DNA of 44,161 nt. Source: Herbaspirillum sp. CF444 (GTDB lineage: Bacteria; Pseudomonadota; Gammaproteobacteria; Burkholderiales; Burkholderiaceae_D). The notes below the pieces were generated by a model that was not told the origin of the DNA, made no database searches, and saw only the letters and a list, made by a program, of their open reading frames with translations. Of the stretch, positions 31,830-39,359 are shown piece by piece. Positions within the stretch are counted from its first letter, which is position 1; the number at the start of each line of letters is the position of its first letter. A program made the position numbers and the translations under genes. The stretch is taken from contig NZ_AKJW01000060.1 of assembly GCF_000282135.1 (NCBI RefSeq), positions 1 to 44,161 on the forward strand. The letters are read 5' to 3'.

Positions 31830-32957
31830 ATGAATGATTGTGTCCTGGGGTTTAACGGCGAACGATTAGACCCCATCAGTAGTATGTCTCATCTGGGAAA
31901 CGGTTATCGTGCCTACAATCCGGTATTGATGCGGTTTCATTGCCCAGACGACCTGAGTCCATTTGGTAACGGAGGGATTAATCCCTATGTATATTGTGTA
32001 GGAGACCCGGTTAACAGAGCTGACCCATCCGGCCATATGAGCGATGGCGCCCTCTTTGGCCTGATTGCTGGCGCCATCGTCGGGGTCGCCCTCGGGGTTG
32101 CTACTGGTGGCTTATCCCTACCCGCAACAATTGCTGTGCTCACCCCTCTTACAGTTGTAACGGATATCACGATTACAGCAGGAGCCATGGCCATTGACCA
32201 TCAGAGTATAAGTGACATGAGCGGGGAAAGCTGGGCGGCACTTGTTACTGGGTCTGTGCTGGCTGTCGTAGGCGGGGAAATTGCTGGCAGAGGCTTCAGT
32301 GCGCTTAAGGGAATGAGTAATCGGCCATTTGGTGGGCTGATGATGGAAGCTGGAACCGCTTCCTCAGCGCAACGGATAGCCGTCGGAAAGAATTTATACC
32401 TCTTCAGAAATACTGATTCCAATGCTACAAGGCTAGTTATACGCGCTCACGGAGCTTATCTTCCTCGCGATAAATTTGAACTGCAAACCACAGCTTTACA
32501 CTTTTACTCCCGACATGGGGACAATCTTCTTTCATACACAGGTGACAATGCTAGTTACGGCTCTTCTCGATTATTAACCGTTTTAAAAGGGGATAAAAGA
32601 GTTATAGAAACTTACAGTTCAGGCGACGTTATAGAAGACTACACGCTATCAAAAGCTCAGGGAAATCATCAGCTATTTATGACTGAGCACAGAATTGTTG
32701 GTCCGCAAGGTTTGGGAGCCGGACAACATGAGGACCAACCATATTTTGAAACGTATGCCAGTATTATGCGTGATTTGAACGAAGCAAGAGAACATCCAAG
32801 GTATGCAAATGAAAACAGAGATGTTTTAACAATCAGAAATCGATTTAATAAAAAAAGCATCAGATTAAGTGAAGTATTGCGTCAGTTACAGGCACATGGA
32901 TACAACTATTCATCCATAGATGGTTATTTTTGCCGTGGTCGATATGAAGGGACATAG
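31830..32957 (+). CDS. Orphan TccC/Rhs-type tip with an HG...C-type C-terminal domain
   Basis: This 375-residue protein begins at the Rhs core (VLGFNGERLDPISSMSHLGN, YRAYNPVLMRFHCPDD, GDPVNRADPSGHMS), followed by a hydrophobic Ala/Gly linker and a distinct C-terminal domain from about residue 180. That domain starts NLYLFRNTDSNATRLVIRAH, followed by ALHFYSRHG, and ends YFCRGRYEG. A beta strand ending in HG and a late cysteine before Arg recall clan-CD cysteine peptidases and the domain called putative adhesin Stv; this is a tentative memory-based match. The variable part is more AT-rich than the core, as usual for exchanged tips. No ribosome binding site is strong. It is convergent with another Rhs tip and has no immunity gene. 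Confidence 0.75.
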   Translation: MNDCVLGFNGERLDPISSMSHLGNGYRAYNPVLMRFHCPDDLSPFGNGGINPYVYCVGDPVNRADPSGHMSDGALFGLIAGAIVGVALGVATGGLSLPATIAVLTPLTVVTDITITAGAMAIDHQSISDMSGESWAALVTGSVLAVVGGEIAGRGFSALKGMSNRPFGGLMMEAGTASSAQRIAVGKNLYLFRNTDSNATRLVIRAHGAYLPRDKFELQTTALHFYSRHGDNLLSYTGDNASYGSSRLLTVLKGDKRVIETYSSGDVIEDYTLSKAQGNHQLFMTEHRIVGPQGLGAGQHEDQPYFETYASIMRDLNEAREHPRYANENRDVLTIRNRFNKKSIRLSEVLRQLQAHGYNYSSIDGYFCRGRYEGT

Positions 32958-33021
32958 CTGGAAAGAATATGCGCTATCAAAGCTTTGACATCAAATATAG
33001 GACTTCTAGCGGGTCCTAATT

Positions 33022-33055
33022 AAAAAAGAGACCCGGTTCGGCCGGGCCTCTTCTT
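33022..33055. terminator. Bidirectional terminator between two Rhs tips
   Basis: An A-run precedes a GC-rich hairpin (GAGACCCGG, short loop, CCGGGCCTC) followed by TTCTT. It lies between the converging ends of the Rhs genes at 32957 and 33099, so it can terminate both. Confidence 0.8.
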
Positions 33056-33098
33056 ATTATCGACACACTCACTTAAACCGTGAGGAGTGACCTTCTTA

Positions 33099-34220
33099 TC
33101 ATGGTTGCGTGGGTGGGATTGCCAGCCCCAGTTGCCTTAATTCGTCACGTCCCACCAAAAAATAGGACGAAAATGTCCCAGCCCGCGTCTGCGTCATGTT
33201 AGCGGGTGGAATCTGATAGGCCATGTCCCCCGTCGTACTCATGCCCGGCAGCATGTTTCGCCGCATCTGTTGACCTGCGGACATATCTACCTCTCCGTTT
33301 GGCATCACTGTGATCTGATTTCGAGGGCCCTGATACCAGACAAAATCGCTTCGGACGCGGTAGAAGTTGCCATTCGCCCCCCGCATCAGCACCATCACCG
33401 CCGAGGTAGTTTCGACCACACGGGCGGTGCGGGGATTAAGGTTGCCGACCAGATGCTGATAAAGCTCCGGTTCAAACGGTGTATCCGTCACCTTAACAGT
33501 GCGCGAACTCAAAACGGACCGGTCGTTTACATATTCTTTATTGCTACCTGCCGCATCTAGATAAGTGAATCCACCGGGATGACCGCCCGCGTCATTACCA
33601 CTCTCATAATGTTCGAAGCGCGCAGGTACATATACTTCGCCACGGAAGGACACTTCAGAACTGAAACCATCACTAAGCGCCCGACTCGTTTCTGCATACG
33701 TGCCGTGCATCATGCCATACCCCCTCTTTACCAGCGGGAATAGCCCATGGGCGAGTCCGACCATCCCGGTCGCCATCGAGAACCAGCCCAACGCTGCCAA
33801 AGCGCTAGGCGGGGAGTCCTCTACCGCCCCACTGGCGATGGCCGTAACATCCGACACCATACCCGCCCCGCCCACGGCGAGTGATGTCATCGAAGCCGAA
33901 TCGATGGCTACCATCACGCCGCCGGCAGCCGCGATCGAAGCCCCTGCCGTGAAGACGGACAGTGCCAGACTGAACGCGCCAAGGCCTATCCCCAGCCATG
34001 CTTGCCAGCTTAAATGTCCGGAAGGATCCGTGTGATTAACCGGGTCGCCGGCACAGTAGGTATACGGATTAATACCGCCCGCCCCGAACGGACTCCAATC
34101 GTCCGGGCAGTTGAAGCGCATCAACACCGGGTTGTAGGCCCGATAACCATTGCCCAGGTGATAGGCGCCGCTTACCGGATCCAGCCGCTCGCCGTTATAG
34201 TCCAACAGACTGCTCAGCAT
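33099..34220 (-). CDS. Orphan TccC/Rhs-type tip, unrecognised C-terminus
   Basis: This 373-residue protein begins at the Rhs core (LLDYNGERLDPVSGAYHLGN, GDPVNHTDPSGHLS) and continues with a linker (WQAWLGIGLGAFSLALSVFT) that is closely related to that of the tip at 12078-13196. The C-terminal 170 residues (VSFRGEVYVPARFEHYESG, VLMRGANGNFYRVRSDF, TFSSYFLVGRDELRQLGL) match no domain I know. The ATG at 34220 gives a start at the same core position as the other two tips. A longer frame begins at a TTG at 34313 but lacks a ribosome binding site. No immunity gene follows. Like the other tips it lacks the Rhs barrel and any export signal. Confidence 0.78.
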   Translation of the reverse strand: MLSSLLDYNGERLDPVSGAYHLGNGYRAYNPVLMRFNCPDDWSPFGAGGINPYTYCAGDPVNHTDPSGHLSWQAWLGIGLGAFSLALSVFTAGASIAAAGGVMVAIDSASMTSLAVGGAGMVSDVTAIASGAVEDSPPSALAALGWFSMATGMVGLAHGLFPLVKRGYGMMHGTYAETSRALSDGFSSEVSFRGEVYVPARFEHYESGNDAGGHPGGFTYLDAAGSNKEYVNDRSVLSSRTVKVTDTPFEPELYQHLVGNLNPRTARVVETTSAVMVLMRGANGNFYRVRSDFVWYQGPRNQITVMPNGEVDMSAGQQMRRNMLPGMSTTGDMAYQIPPANMTQTRAGTFSSYFLVGRDELRQLGLAIPPTQP

Positions 34221-34326
34221 TGCTTGACTCTCGCTTTCTGAAGTTGAACTTCTATTTCCCCGGCCATATAGGTGAGTCGCTGCAGCGCGTCGCAATCCAA
34301 CGTTAGCGTCCAATGCCGAGCTCGCT

Positions 34327-34419
34327 TCATCCCATTGTCGTTTTATATAGTAGATAGGTTAATTCATTTCCGCCAGTGACATCGCGACTTAAATCAATTC
34401 CGAGAATGTTGATATCCAT
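34327..34419 (-). CDS. Thirty-residue open frame with strong ribosome binding site
   Basis: ATG at 34419 is preceded by GGGGAGG at ideal spacing and opens MDINILGIDLSRDVTGGNEL, ending at TGA 34327. The start resembles the first residues of IS110-family transposases (typically an IGIDLAK-like motif), so it may be a transposase N-terminal stub. The alternative is a leader peptide of the Rhs tip downstream. Evidence is limited to the ribosome binding site and the short motif. Confidence 0.3.
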   Translation of the reverse strand: MDINILGIDLSRDVTGGNELTYLLYKTTMG

Positions 34420-34516
34420 GACAAACCTCCCCATCTACATTGGATGAAACGCTAGTTTCGTCCTAGTGGTAGTGTCGGGTCCAGCTCATTTGCGCACTCA
34501 CGTAGCCGGCCTGAAA

Positions 34517-34558
34517 TTTGCGCCAAGTCTTATTTGAGAAGGCTGTCATTCCGATTAC
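34517..34558 (+). repeat. Dispersed core repeat, copy E
   Basis: The copy reads TTTGCGCCAAGTCTTATTTG, then AGAAGGCTGTCATTCCGATTAC. In frame it reads NLRQVLFEKAVIPITFLLGA, and the frame stays open to 34656. It lies about 115 bases upstream of the 2-oxoglutarate oxygenase gene, in the same orientation. Similarity to copy D extends a further 30 bases (GGGCAGGC, TACGGAAT). Confidence 0.75.
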
Positions 34559-34673
34559 ATTCTTACTAGGGGCAGGCTCCTACGGAATATCGCATATCTT
34601 TCACGCCCTATACAGTCAGCTCTGTATGAAAGGTATCCATTCGAGATCGAAATAGGAACTGAGAAGAGAATTC

Positions 34674-35495
34674 ATGTCGGATAAAAACACCTTCGTCACG
34701 TTGCTTGTCAATAAACTCAACGAGAATCGGGACAGTATTCAGCAGCAATGGCAGCACCCTCAAGGCACGACGACCAAACACTTCATCATCGACAATCTGT
34801 TGCCGCCGGATTTGTGCAACAGCATCTATCAGGCCTTCCCGAAAAATGGCGACGGCTTCTTCAGTCGCGAATCATTTCGCGAGAGGAAAAGAACGTCCGC
34901 CAATCTGGATACGCACGAACAGATCCTGGCGGACATTACTTACGCTTTTCAGGATTCGCAGATCGTTGATCTGGTCTCCGACATCGTCGGCCTGACGAAA
35001 ATCGAACCCGATCCAAAGTTGTACGCCGGCGGCTTATCGATGATGTTCGAAGGCGACTATCTGAATCCGCATCTTGACAATAGTCATGACGCCAATCGGG
35101 AGCGATATCGCCGCCTGAACCTGCTCTATTACGTGTCGCCTGACTGGGCGCTGGAAAATGGCGGGAATTTCGAGCTGTGGAATGAAGACAGAACCGTCCC
35201 CAAGACCTTGACATCGCACTTCAATCGTCTGGTCGTGATGGAAACGAACAAGCTCAGCTGGCACTCGGTCAGCCCGGTCAAAGCCAACCGCCCGCGCTGC
35301 TGCGTGTCCAATTATTATTTCTCTGCCATCTCGCCCGACGAGTCGGACTATTTCCACGTCACGTCATTTTCCGGCCGTCCGGAAGAAAAGCTGAAACGAC
35401 TGATCGGCGTATTTGACAACCGCTTGCGCAATTTCGTGTCGAAGACGCTGAAGATCGGCCGCGGCAAGCATCTGGTCAACAAGAAAAAAGACTGA
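34674..35495 (+). CDS. Fe(II)/2-oxoglutarate oxygenase, prolyl-4-hydroxylase-like
   Basis: This 273-residue protein has the double-stranded beta-helix oxygenase signature. The iron ligands are His133-x-Asp135 in NPHLDNSH and His197 in SWHSVSPV, followed by Arg206 and Arg208 as candidates for binding 2-oxoglutarate. The segments LNLLYYVSPDWALENGGNFE and RCCVSNYYFSA are typical of the P4Hc-like superfamily that hydroxylates proteins, sugars or small molecules. The start has an AAGAGAA ribosome binding site. It is convergent with the envelope operon and shares a bidirectional terminator with it, so a role in modifying a surface glycan is plausible but unproven. Repeat copy E lies in its leader. 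Confidence 0.82.
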   Translation: MSDKNTFVTLLVNKLNENRDSIQQQWQHPQGTTTKHFIIDNLLPPDLCNSIYQAFPKNGDGFFSRESFRERKRTSANLDTHEQILADITYAFQDSQIVDLVSDIVGLTKIEPDPKLYAGGLSMMFEGDYLNPHLDNSHDANRERYRRLNLLYYVSPDWALENGGNFELWNEDRTVPKTLTSHFNRLVVMETNKLSWHSVSPVKANRPRCCVSNYYFSAISPDESDYFHVTSFSGRPEEKLKRLIGVFDNRLRNFVSKTLKIGRGKHLVNKKKD

Positions 35496-35532
35496 ATCTT
35501 CCTCATGGTGACGCCGGCCGATCGCCACTGAT

Positions 35533-35565
35533 CGATTGCGATCAGGCTTTCGCTGATCGCAATCG
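35533..35565. terminator. Bidirectional hairpin terminator
   Basis: A perfect 13-base stem (CGATTGCGATCAG and CTGATCGCAATCG) with a seven-base loop is followed by TTT on the plus strand. It lies between the converging oxygenase (ends 35495) and SGNH-like gene (ends 35604). Confidence 0.8.
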
Positions 35566-35603
35566 TTTACGCCATCCCCAGGCGCGACCGGAACATGGCG
35601 CCA

Positions 35604-36668
35604 TCAAGGCTGTACCGATGCGGCATTTCTGTTTTTCAGGAAATTGGCGCGGACATAGGCAAGCTCGTCCGCGACGGTTTCCCGCGTCACATAGTGCGCA
35701 ATGCCCGGCTCGCTCAGTTGCTTTGACATGATGCGATACAGGTGCGGGGCGACACTGCCGATGTAGTGCGACGTCTCGTAGTAATTGCAATTATTGCGCG
35801 TGATGTCTGAATAGACGCCAAAATTCCAGTAGGGACCAATCGCCGCGAGTCTCTGAAGAAAATAGCCATAGTCGTCCACGCTAAGACGATCCAGGAACTT
35901 GTGATGATACGGGGTGACGTAGAGCTTGACCCGGACGCCGCGCCGGTCAGCATCTTGCACAAGCAGCGCCAGATCCGCCAGGCTCTGATCAATCATTTGC
36001 CTTTTCTCTGCCGACGGTTCTTCTGCCACGACAGGCGCAAAAAACGATGCGTTTTTTTGCGTGTAGGCAGCACAATTCGTGGCCAGCTCCTGATCACGCT
36101 TGGGATAGTAGTAGTTTCCTCCCGACAGCGGCATCTTCAACTCCCCTTTTCTCTTGCCATTGTTGTCGAGCTTGAATTCCATCGCCTGATACGGCAAGAG
36201 AAACAGGTACTGCGCAAGGAATCCCGCGGTGCTGTCGCCCAACACTTCCGGATGGGTCCAGTATTGATAATTGGCTTTGGTCAGGCCGACACTATCCGGC
36301 CAATCGACCTGGACGTAGAACGTCTTTAACTGAGGCTGCGTCTTCAGCAGCCACCGGCCATGCACCAGATTGTCCGTCTGATTTCCCGACGATACATAGA
36401 AGTTGTAAATGTGCGTTCCGGGGAGGACGGCTTCGATGTCTGCCGGAACGGTGGTCCCCATTCTCGAACCGCCAAACAGAAAGGTGTCGAACGTCTTGTT
36501 TTTCTTCAGCAATTCGATCTTGAGATAACGCTCTTGCGTCGCGCCTACGTCGGGAAACAAATGCGTCTGAAATATCTCATACGGATCCAGAAAAAAATTG
36601 GCGGCAGACAGCAATGCCACCGGCAACAGCCCGACGAGAAAGAAAATGCGTAGATACGAGACGAACAC
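35604..36668 (-). CDS. Membrane-anchored SGNH-like protein, partner of the MBOAT
   Basis: This 354-residue protein has an N-terminal membrane anchor (VSYLRIFFLVGLLPVALLSA) followed by a periplasmic domain. It starts DPYEIFQTHLFPDVG and has a block-I-like serine, Ser68 in FGGSRMGT, and a C-terminal block Glu298-x-x-His301 in YYETSHYIG where SGNH hydrolases usually have DxxH. Proteins of this kind (compare AlgJ/AlgX, DltD) work with an MBOAT to pass acyl groups to a surface polymer. The start is a GTG at 36668 with AAGG at normal spacing, eight bases after the MBOAT stop; the longer frame to 37319 is antisense-like overlap with that gene. The pair is almost certainly co-transcribed. The acceptor (LPS, exopolysaccharide) is not shown. 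Confidence 0.82.
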   Translation of the reverse strand: MFVSYLRIFFLVGLLPVALLSAANFFLDPYEIFQTHLFPDVGATQERYLKIELLKKNKTFDTFLFGGSRMGTTVPADIEAVLPGTHIYNFYVSSGNQTDNLVHGRWLLKTQPQLKTFYVQVDWPDSVGLTKANYQYWTHPEVLGDSTAGFLAQYLFLLPYQAMEFKLDNNGKRKGELKMPLSGGNYYYPKRDQELATNCAAYTQKNASFFAPVVAEEPSAEKRQMIDQSLADLALLVQDADRRGVRVKLYVTPYHHKFLDRLSVDDYGYFLQRLAAIGPYWNFGVYSDITRNNCNYYETSHYIGSVAPHLYRIMSKQLSEPGIAHYVTRETVADELAYVRANFLKNRNAASVQP

Positions 36669-36676
36669 GGCGCACC

Positions 36677-38155
36677 TTAAAATTGGAAGTACAGAAATTC
36701 CGAAACACTGGCCATTTTTGTTACGCAGAGTGCGAACACCAAACCCCACAGCAGCGCATTGATCCTGGTGGGAGTCCAGCGCAGACGATGGCCGCCATTC
36801 ATATATTCCTGTGTATTGGGCAGTAGCCACAATATGCATGCAGCGGACGCCATCAGCATGGCAAAGCGCTTCACGCCCAGGTCGAAGGGTGCAAAGAATT
36901 CTCGCGACTGCACGGCAGCCAGCTTGATTGCCGCCGGATCGACATGATATCCCCCCGGCCAATGCAGCATGTCGCCCAACATGCTGAAAGCCGCATGAAT
37001 GCTGCTTGAGCGGAATATGACCCAGGCCACGACCACGGCAAGAAATGTGACGATGCCGCCCATCATGCTGCGACCATCGCCTGCGGCAAAGCCCATCTTT
37101 TTCGCGAGCGCACGCCAGGCATGATTGACCAGCAAATAAAATCCATGCAACGTGCCCCAGAGCACGAATGTCCAATTCGCGCCGTGCCACAATCCGCCGA
37201 GGACCATGGTCGCCATCAAATTGACGTACATGCGGAGTTTTCCGTGCCGGTTTCCGCCCAAAGGAATATAGAGATAGTCCTTCAGAAACTGCGACAACGT
37301 CATATGCCAGCGGCGCCAAAAATCGATGATGCTGTCGGCCTTGTAAGGCGAATTGAAGTTGATCGGCAAGCGTACGCCGAACAACAGCGACAGACCGATT
37401 GCCATGTCGGAGTAGCCGGAAAAGTCGAAATACAGCTGTATGGTATAGGCCAGCGCGCCAATCCAGGCAGCGAAGAAGTGCAAATGCACGCCATGCTCTG
37501 CACCGGCAAACACGGGGCTGGCATAGGCAGAGAAGCTATCGGCAAGAAGCACCTTCTTGGCCAGGCCGATCGTGAAGATAGTCAATCCGGCGGCGACGTC
37601 ATGCGCATTGATTTTGTAGATCGCCGGTGACGCGAACTGCGGCATCATTTGCTTGTGATGCAGAACCGGCCCGGCGATCAGATGCGGGAAATAGGTCACA
37701 AACAAGAGATAGTGAACGAAGTTGTACTCGCGTGCGATACCGCGCGAAGTATCGACCAGGAAGGCAATCTGCGTGAATGTATAGAATGAAATCCCGAGCG
37801 GCAGAACGATGTCCGTCAGCGCCAGTGATTCTCCGGCCAGGGAGTTGGCGGTCGCAATGAAGAAGTTGCTGTATTTAAAGACGCCCAGCAGCAGCAGATT
37901 GGCGGCAACGGCAATGGTCAGCAATACTTTCCCGCGCTGGCGCTGGCGGGAAATTGCATAGCCCATGGCGTAATTGAAACTGATCGATGCCAGAAGAAGA
38001 AAAGTGAATTTGGGGTTCCACCATCCGTAAAAAAACAGCGACGCGAGGACAAGCCATCCGGCGGCAACCCCACGACCGATTTTTGCAAGGGTAAAAAAAC
38101 CGATGAATGTTATCGGTAAAAAAAGAAACAGGAATTCGTAGGAATTGAACAGCAC
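36677..38155 (-). CDS. MBOAT family O-acyltransferase (AlgI/DltB-like)
   Basis: This 492-residue polytopic inner-membrane enzyme moves acetyl or similar acyl groups across the membrane for attachment to a polymer. Family marks include the start MLFNSYEFLFLFLPITFIGF, YFPHLIAGPVLHH, the FSGYSDMAIGLSLLFG block, YIPLGGNRHGK and the catalytic histidine, His324, in LGGLWHGANWTF. About ten hydrophobic segments are visible, and the length is typical. It is followed after eight bases by its SGNH-like partner and preceded 84 bases upstream by the PhyH-like oxygenase gene. The nature of the donor and acceptor is inferred from context as an envelope glycan. Confidence 0.93.
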   Translation of the reverse strand: MLFNSYEFLFLFLPITFIGFFTLAKIGRGVAAGWLVLASLFFYGWWNPKFTFLLLASISFNYAMGYAISRQRQRGKVLLTIAVAANLLLLGVFKYSNFFIATANSLAGESLALTDIVLPLGISFYTFTQIAFLVDTSRGIAREYNFVHYLLFVTYFPHLIAGPVLHHKQMMPQFASPAIYKINAHDVAAGLTIFTIGLAKKVLLADSFSAYASPVFAGAEHGVHLHFFAAWIGALAYTIQLYFDFSGYSDMAIGLSLLFGVRLPINFNSPYKADSIIDFWRRWHMTLSQFLKDYLYIPLGGNRHGKLRMYVNLMATMVLGGLWHGANWTFVLWGTLHGFYLLVNHAWRALAKKMGFAAGDGRSMMGGIVTFLAVVVAWVIFRSSSIHAAFSMLGDMLHWPGGYHVDPAAIKLAAVQSREFFAPFDLGVKRFAMLMASAACILWLLPNTQEYMNGGHRLRWTPTRINALLWGLVFALCVTKMASVSEFLYFQF

Positions 38156-38239
38156 GGCGGTATTGCTTCCCTCTGGGCTCCGGCAGTGCGATACGACCGC
38201 ACCGGATATCGTTATGAATGAGTTGGGCGGCAGCCCGAA

Positions 38240-39274
38240 TCAGCTATGCAGTTTGTAGCCGGAAAACATGCGAGGATAGCGGCGAATCATGCGCGCCAAT
38301 GCAGTATCGGCTCCGGCCTTGATGACCGGCTTGGACGTTTCCGCACCAAAGCAACTGTTACTGAACTGGAATTGCAGTATCAGGCGATGCCCCTCCCTGA
38401 TATGCTGCCCTTTATGCAGGCCGCGTGTGTCTTCTATCAGGATGGTGCCCTGGGGCGCGGTAAATTCACGAATGTTCCGTGCCGGATAATTGCGCTCGAT
38501 GTCTTCATCCTGAAGACGGACGTAGCCTCTCTCCAGCAGCGCATCCGGAATGCCGCCGCTGCGATGGGAGCCGGATACAAAATAGTGCGGCCCGTTGTTT
38601 TTGCCGACATCGGTCAGATAAATGAACACCTTCAGCCACTTGATGCGATCCATATCGAAGTGATACATCTGCGCCGCCTCGCCGTCGGGCTTGTCCGTAT
38701 AAGCCGTGCTCCACCACATCGAGAGCATGTCGGCAATCGGCTGGCTGCGGAAATAGGATTGCGCAATGGAGATCAGCGTCGGATCAATGAGCAGCGCCTG
38801 CACTTCCGGGTTGCCCAGTATCGCTTCCTTTTCAAAATCATAGATGACTGCACGCGGATTCGCGGCGTCATAGAGTGCAGTCTGATGCACATGCCGTTGA
38901 CCATCCGTTTGACGCAAAACGGCTTCCTGCGTCAAGGCAAAATGCATCAGCCGGTCGCACAGTTCCGCGGGCAAACGCTGATCCAAAATGACGTAACCGT
39001 TCTGGTCCAGCTCCGCCGTCAACGCTTTCAGCTGCGCCTCCGGCAACGGGGACAGCACCGTCGATTCGAATTCGATTTTCCTGGGCGGGAAAAACAGCGA
39101 CAACACTCGGCTCATCCAGTCATTGCTCCGTCCGGAGGTCGCACAAAAAGAAGCGATGTGGACATTTCCCGTCCACGCCGGCATTTTTCCGGAAAGGCCG
39201 TACCGGCAAAATGCCACAAGCAGCAGCAACGCATTTTTCAGTTGACGGATGGTCCGTTTGATTTTCTTGAGCAT
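38240..39274 (-). CDS. Phytanoyl-CoA dioxygenase (PhyH)-family oxygenase
   Basis: This 344-residue Fe(II)/2-oxoglutarate oxygenase has iron ligands in YHFDMDRIKWLK (His-x-Asp) and the distal His in TRGLHKGQ, followed by Arg in GHRLILQFQF for 2-oxoglutarate. NGPHYFVSGSHRSGG is the typical PhyH loop. The first 35 residues are basic with a hydrophobic stretch (LKNALLLLVAFCRYG) that could anchor it to the membrane. The start at 39274 is chosen for GGAGG/AGG upstream; the frame extends to 39337. It lies between waaA and the MBOAT genes on the same strand, so I infer a role in hydroxylating an LPS or capsule component. It is the third 2-oxoglutarate oxygenase of this block. Confidence 0.85.
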   Translation of the reverse strand: MLKKIKRTIRQLKNALLLLVAFCRYGLSGKMPAWTGNVHIASFCATSGRSNDWMSRVLSLFFPPRKIEFESTVLSPLPEAQLKALTAELDQNGYVILDQRLPAELCDRLMHFALTQEAVLRQTDGQRHVHQTALYDAANPRAVIYDFEKEAILGNPEVQALLIDPTLISIAQSYFRSQPIADMLSMWWSTAYTDKPDGEAAQMYHFDMDRIKWLKVFIYLTDVGKNNGPHYFVSGSHRSGGIPDALLERGYVRLQDEDIERNYPARNIREFTAPQGTILIEDTRGLHKGQHIREGHRLILQFQFSNSCFGAETSKPVIKAGADTALARMIRRYPRMFSGYKLHS

Positions 39275-39359
39275 GCTATGCCTGTCCTCCATTGATTTCT
39301 CATCATTATAAGCATCCGACGATGCCGTCTTGCACAAAGCGGCTGTCGCCGGGGAACGT

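Noticed and set aside
36669..37319. Extension of the SGNH-like frame upstream to 37319
   Set aside because: This part overlaps the MBOAT gene out of frame. The GTG at 36668 with a nearby ribosome binding site gives the expected membrane anchor.
38246..39295. A 349-residue plus-strand frame opposite the PhyH-like gene
   Set aside because: Antisense to a gene with clear iron-binding motifs; composition is Arg/Gln-rich.
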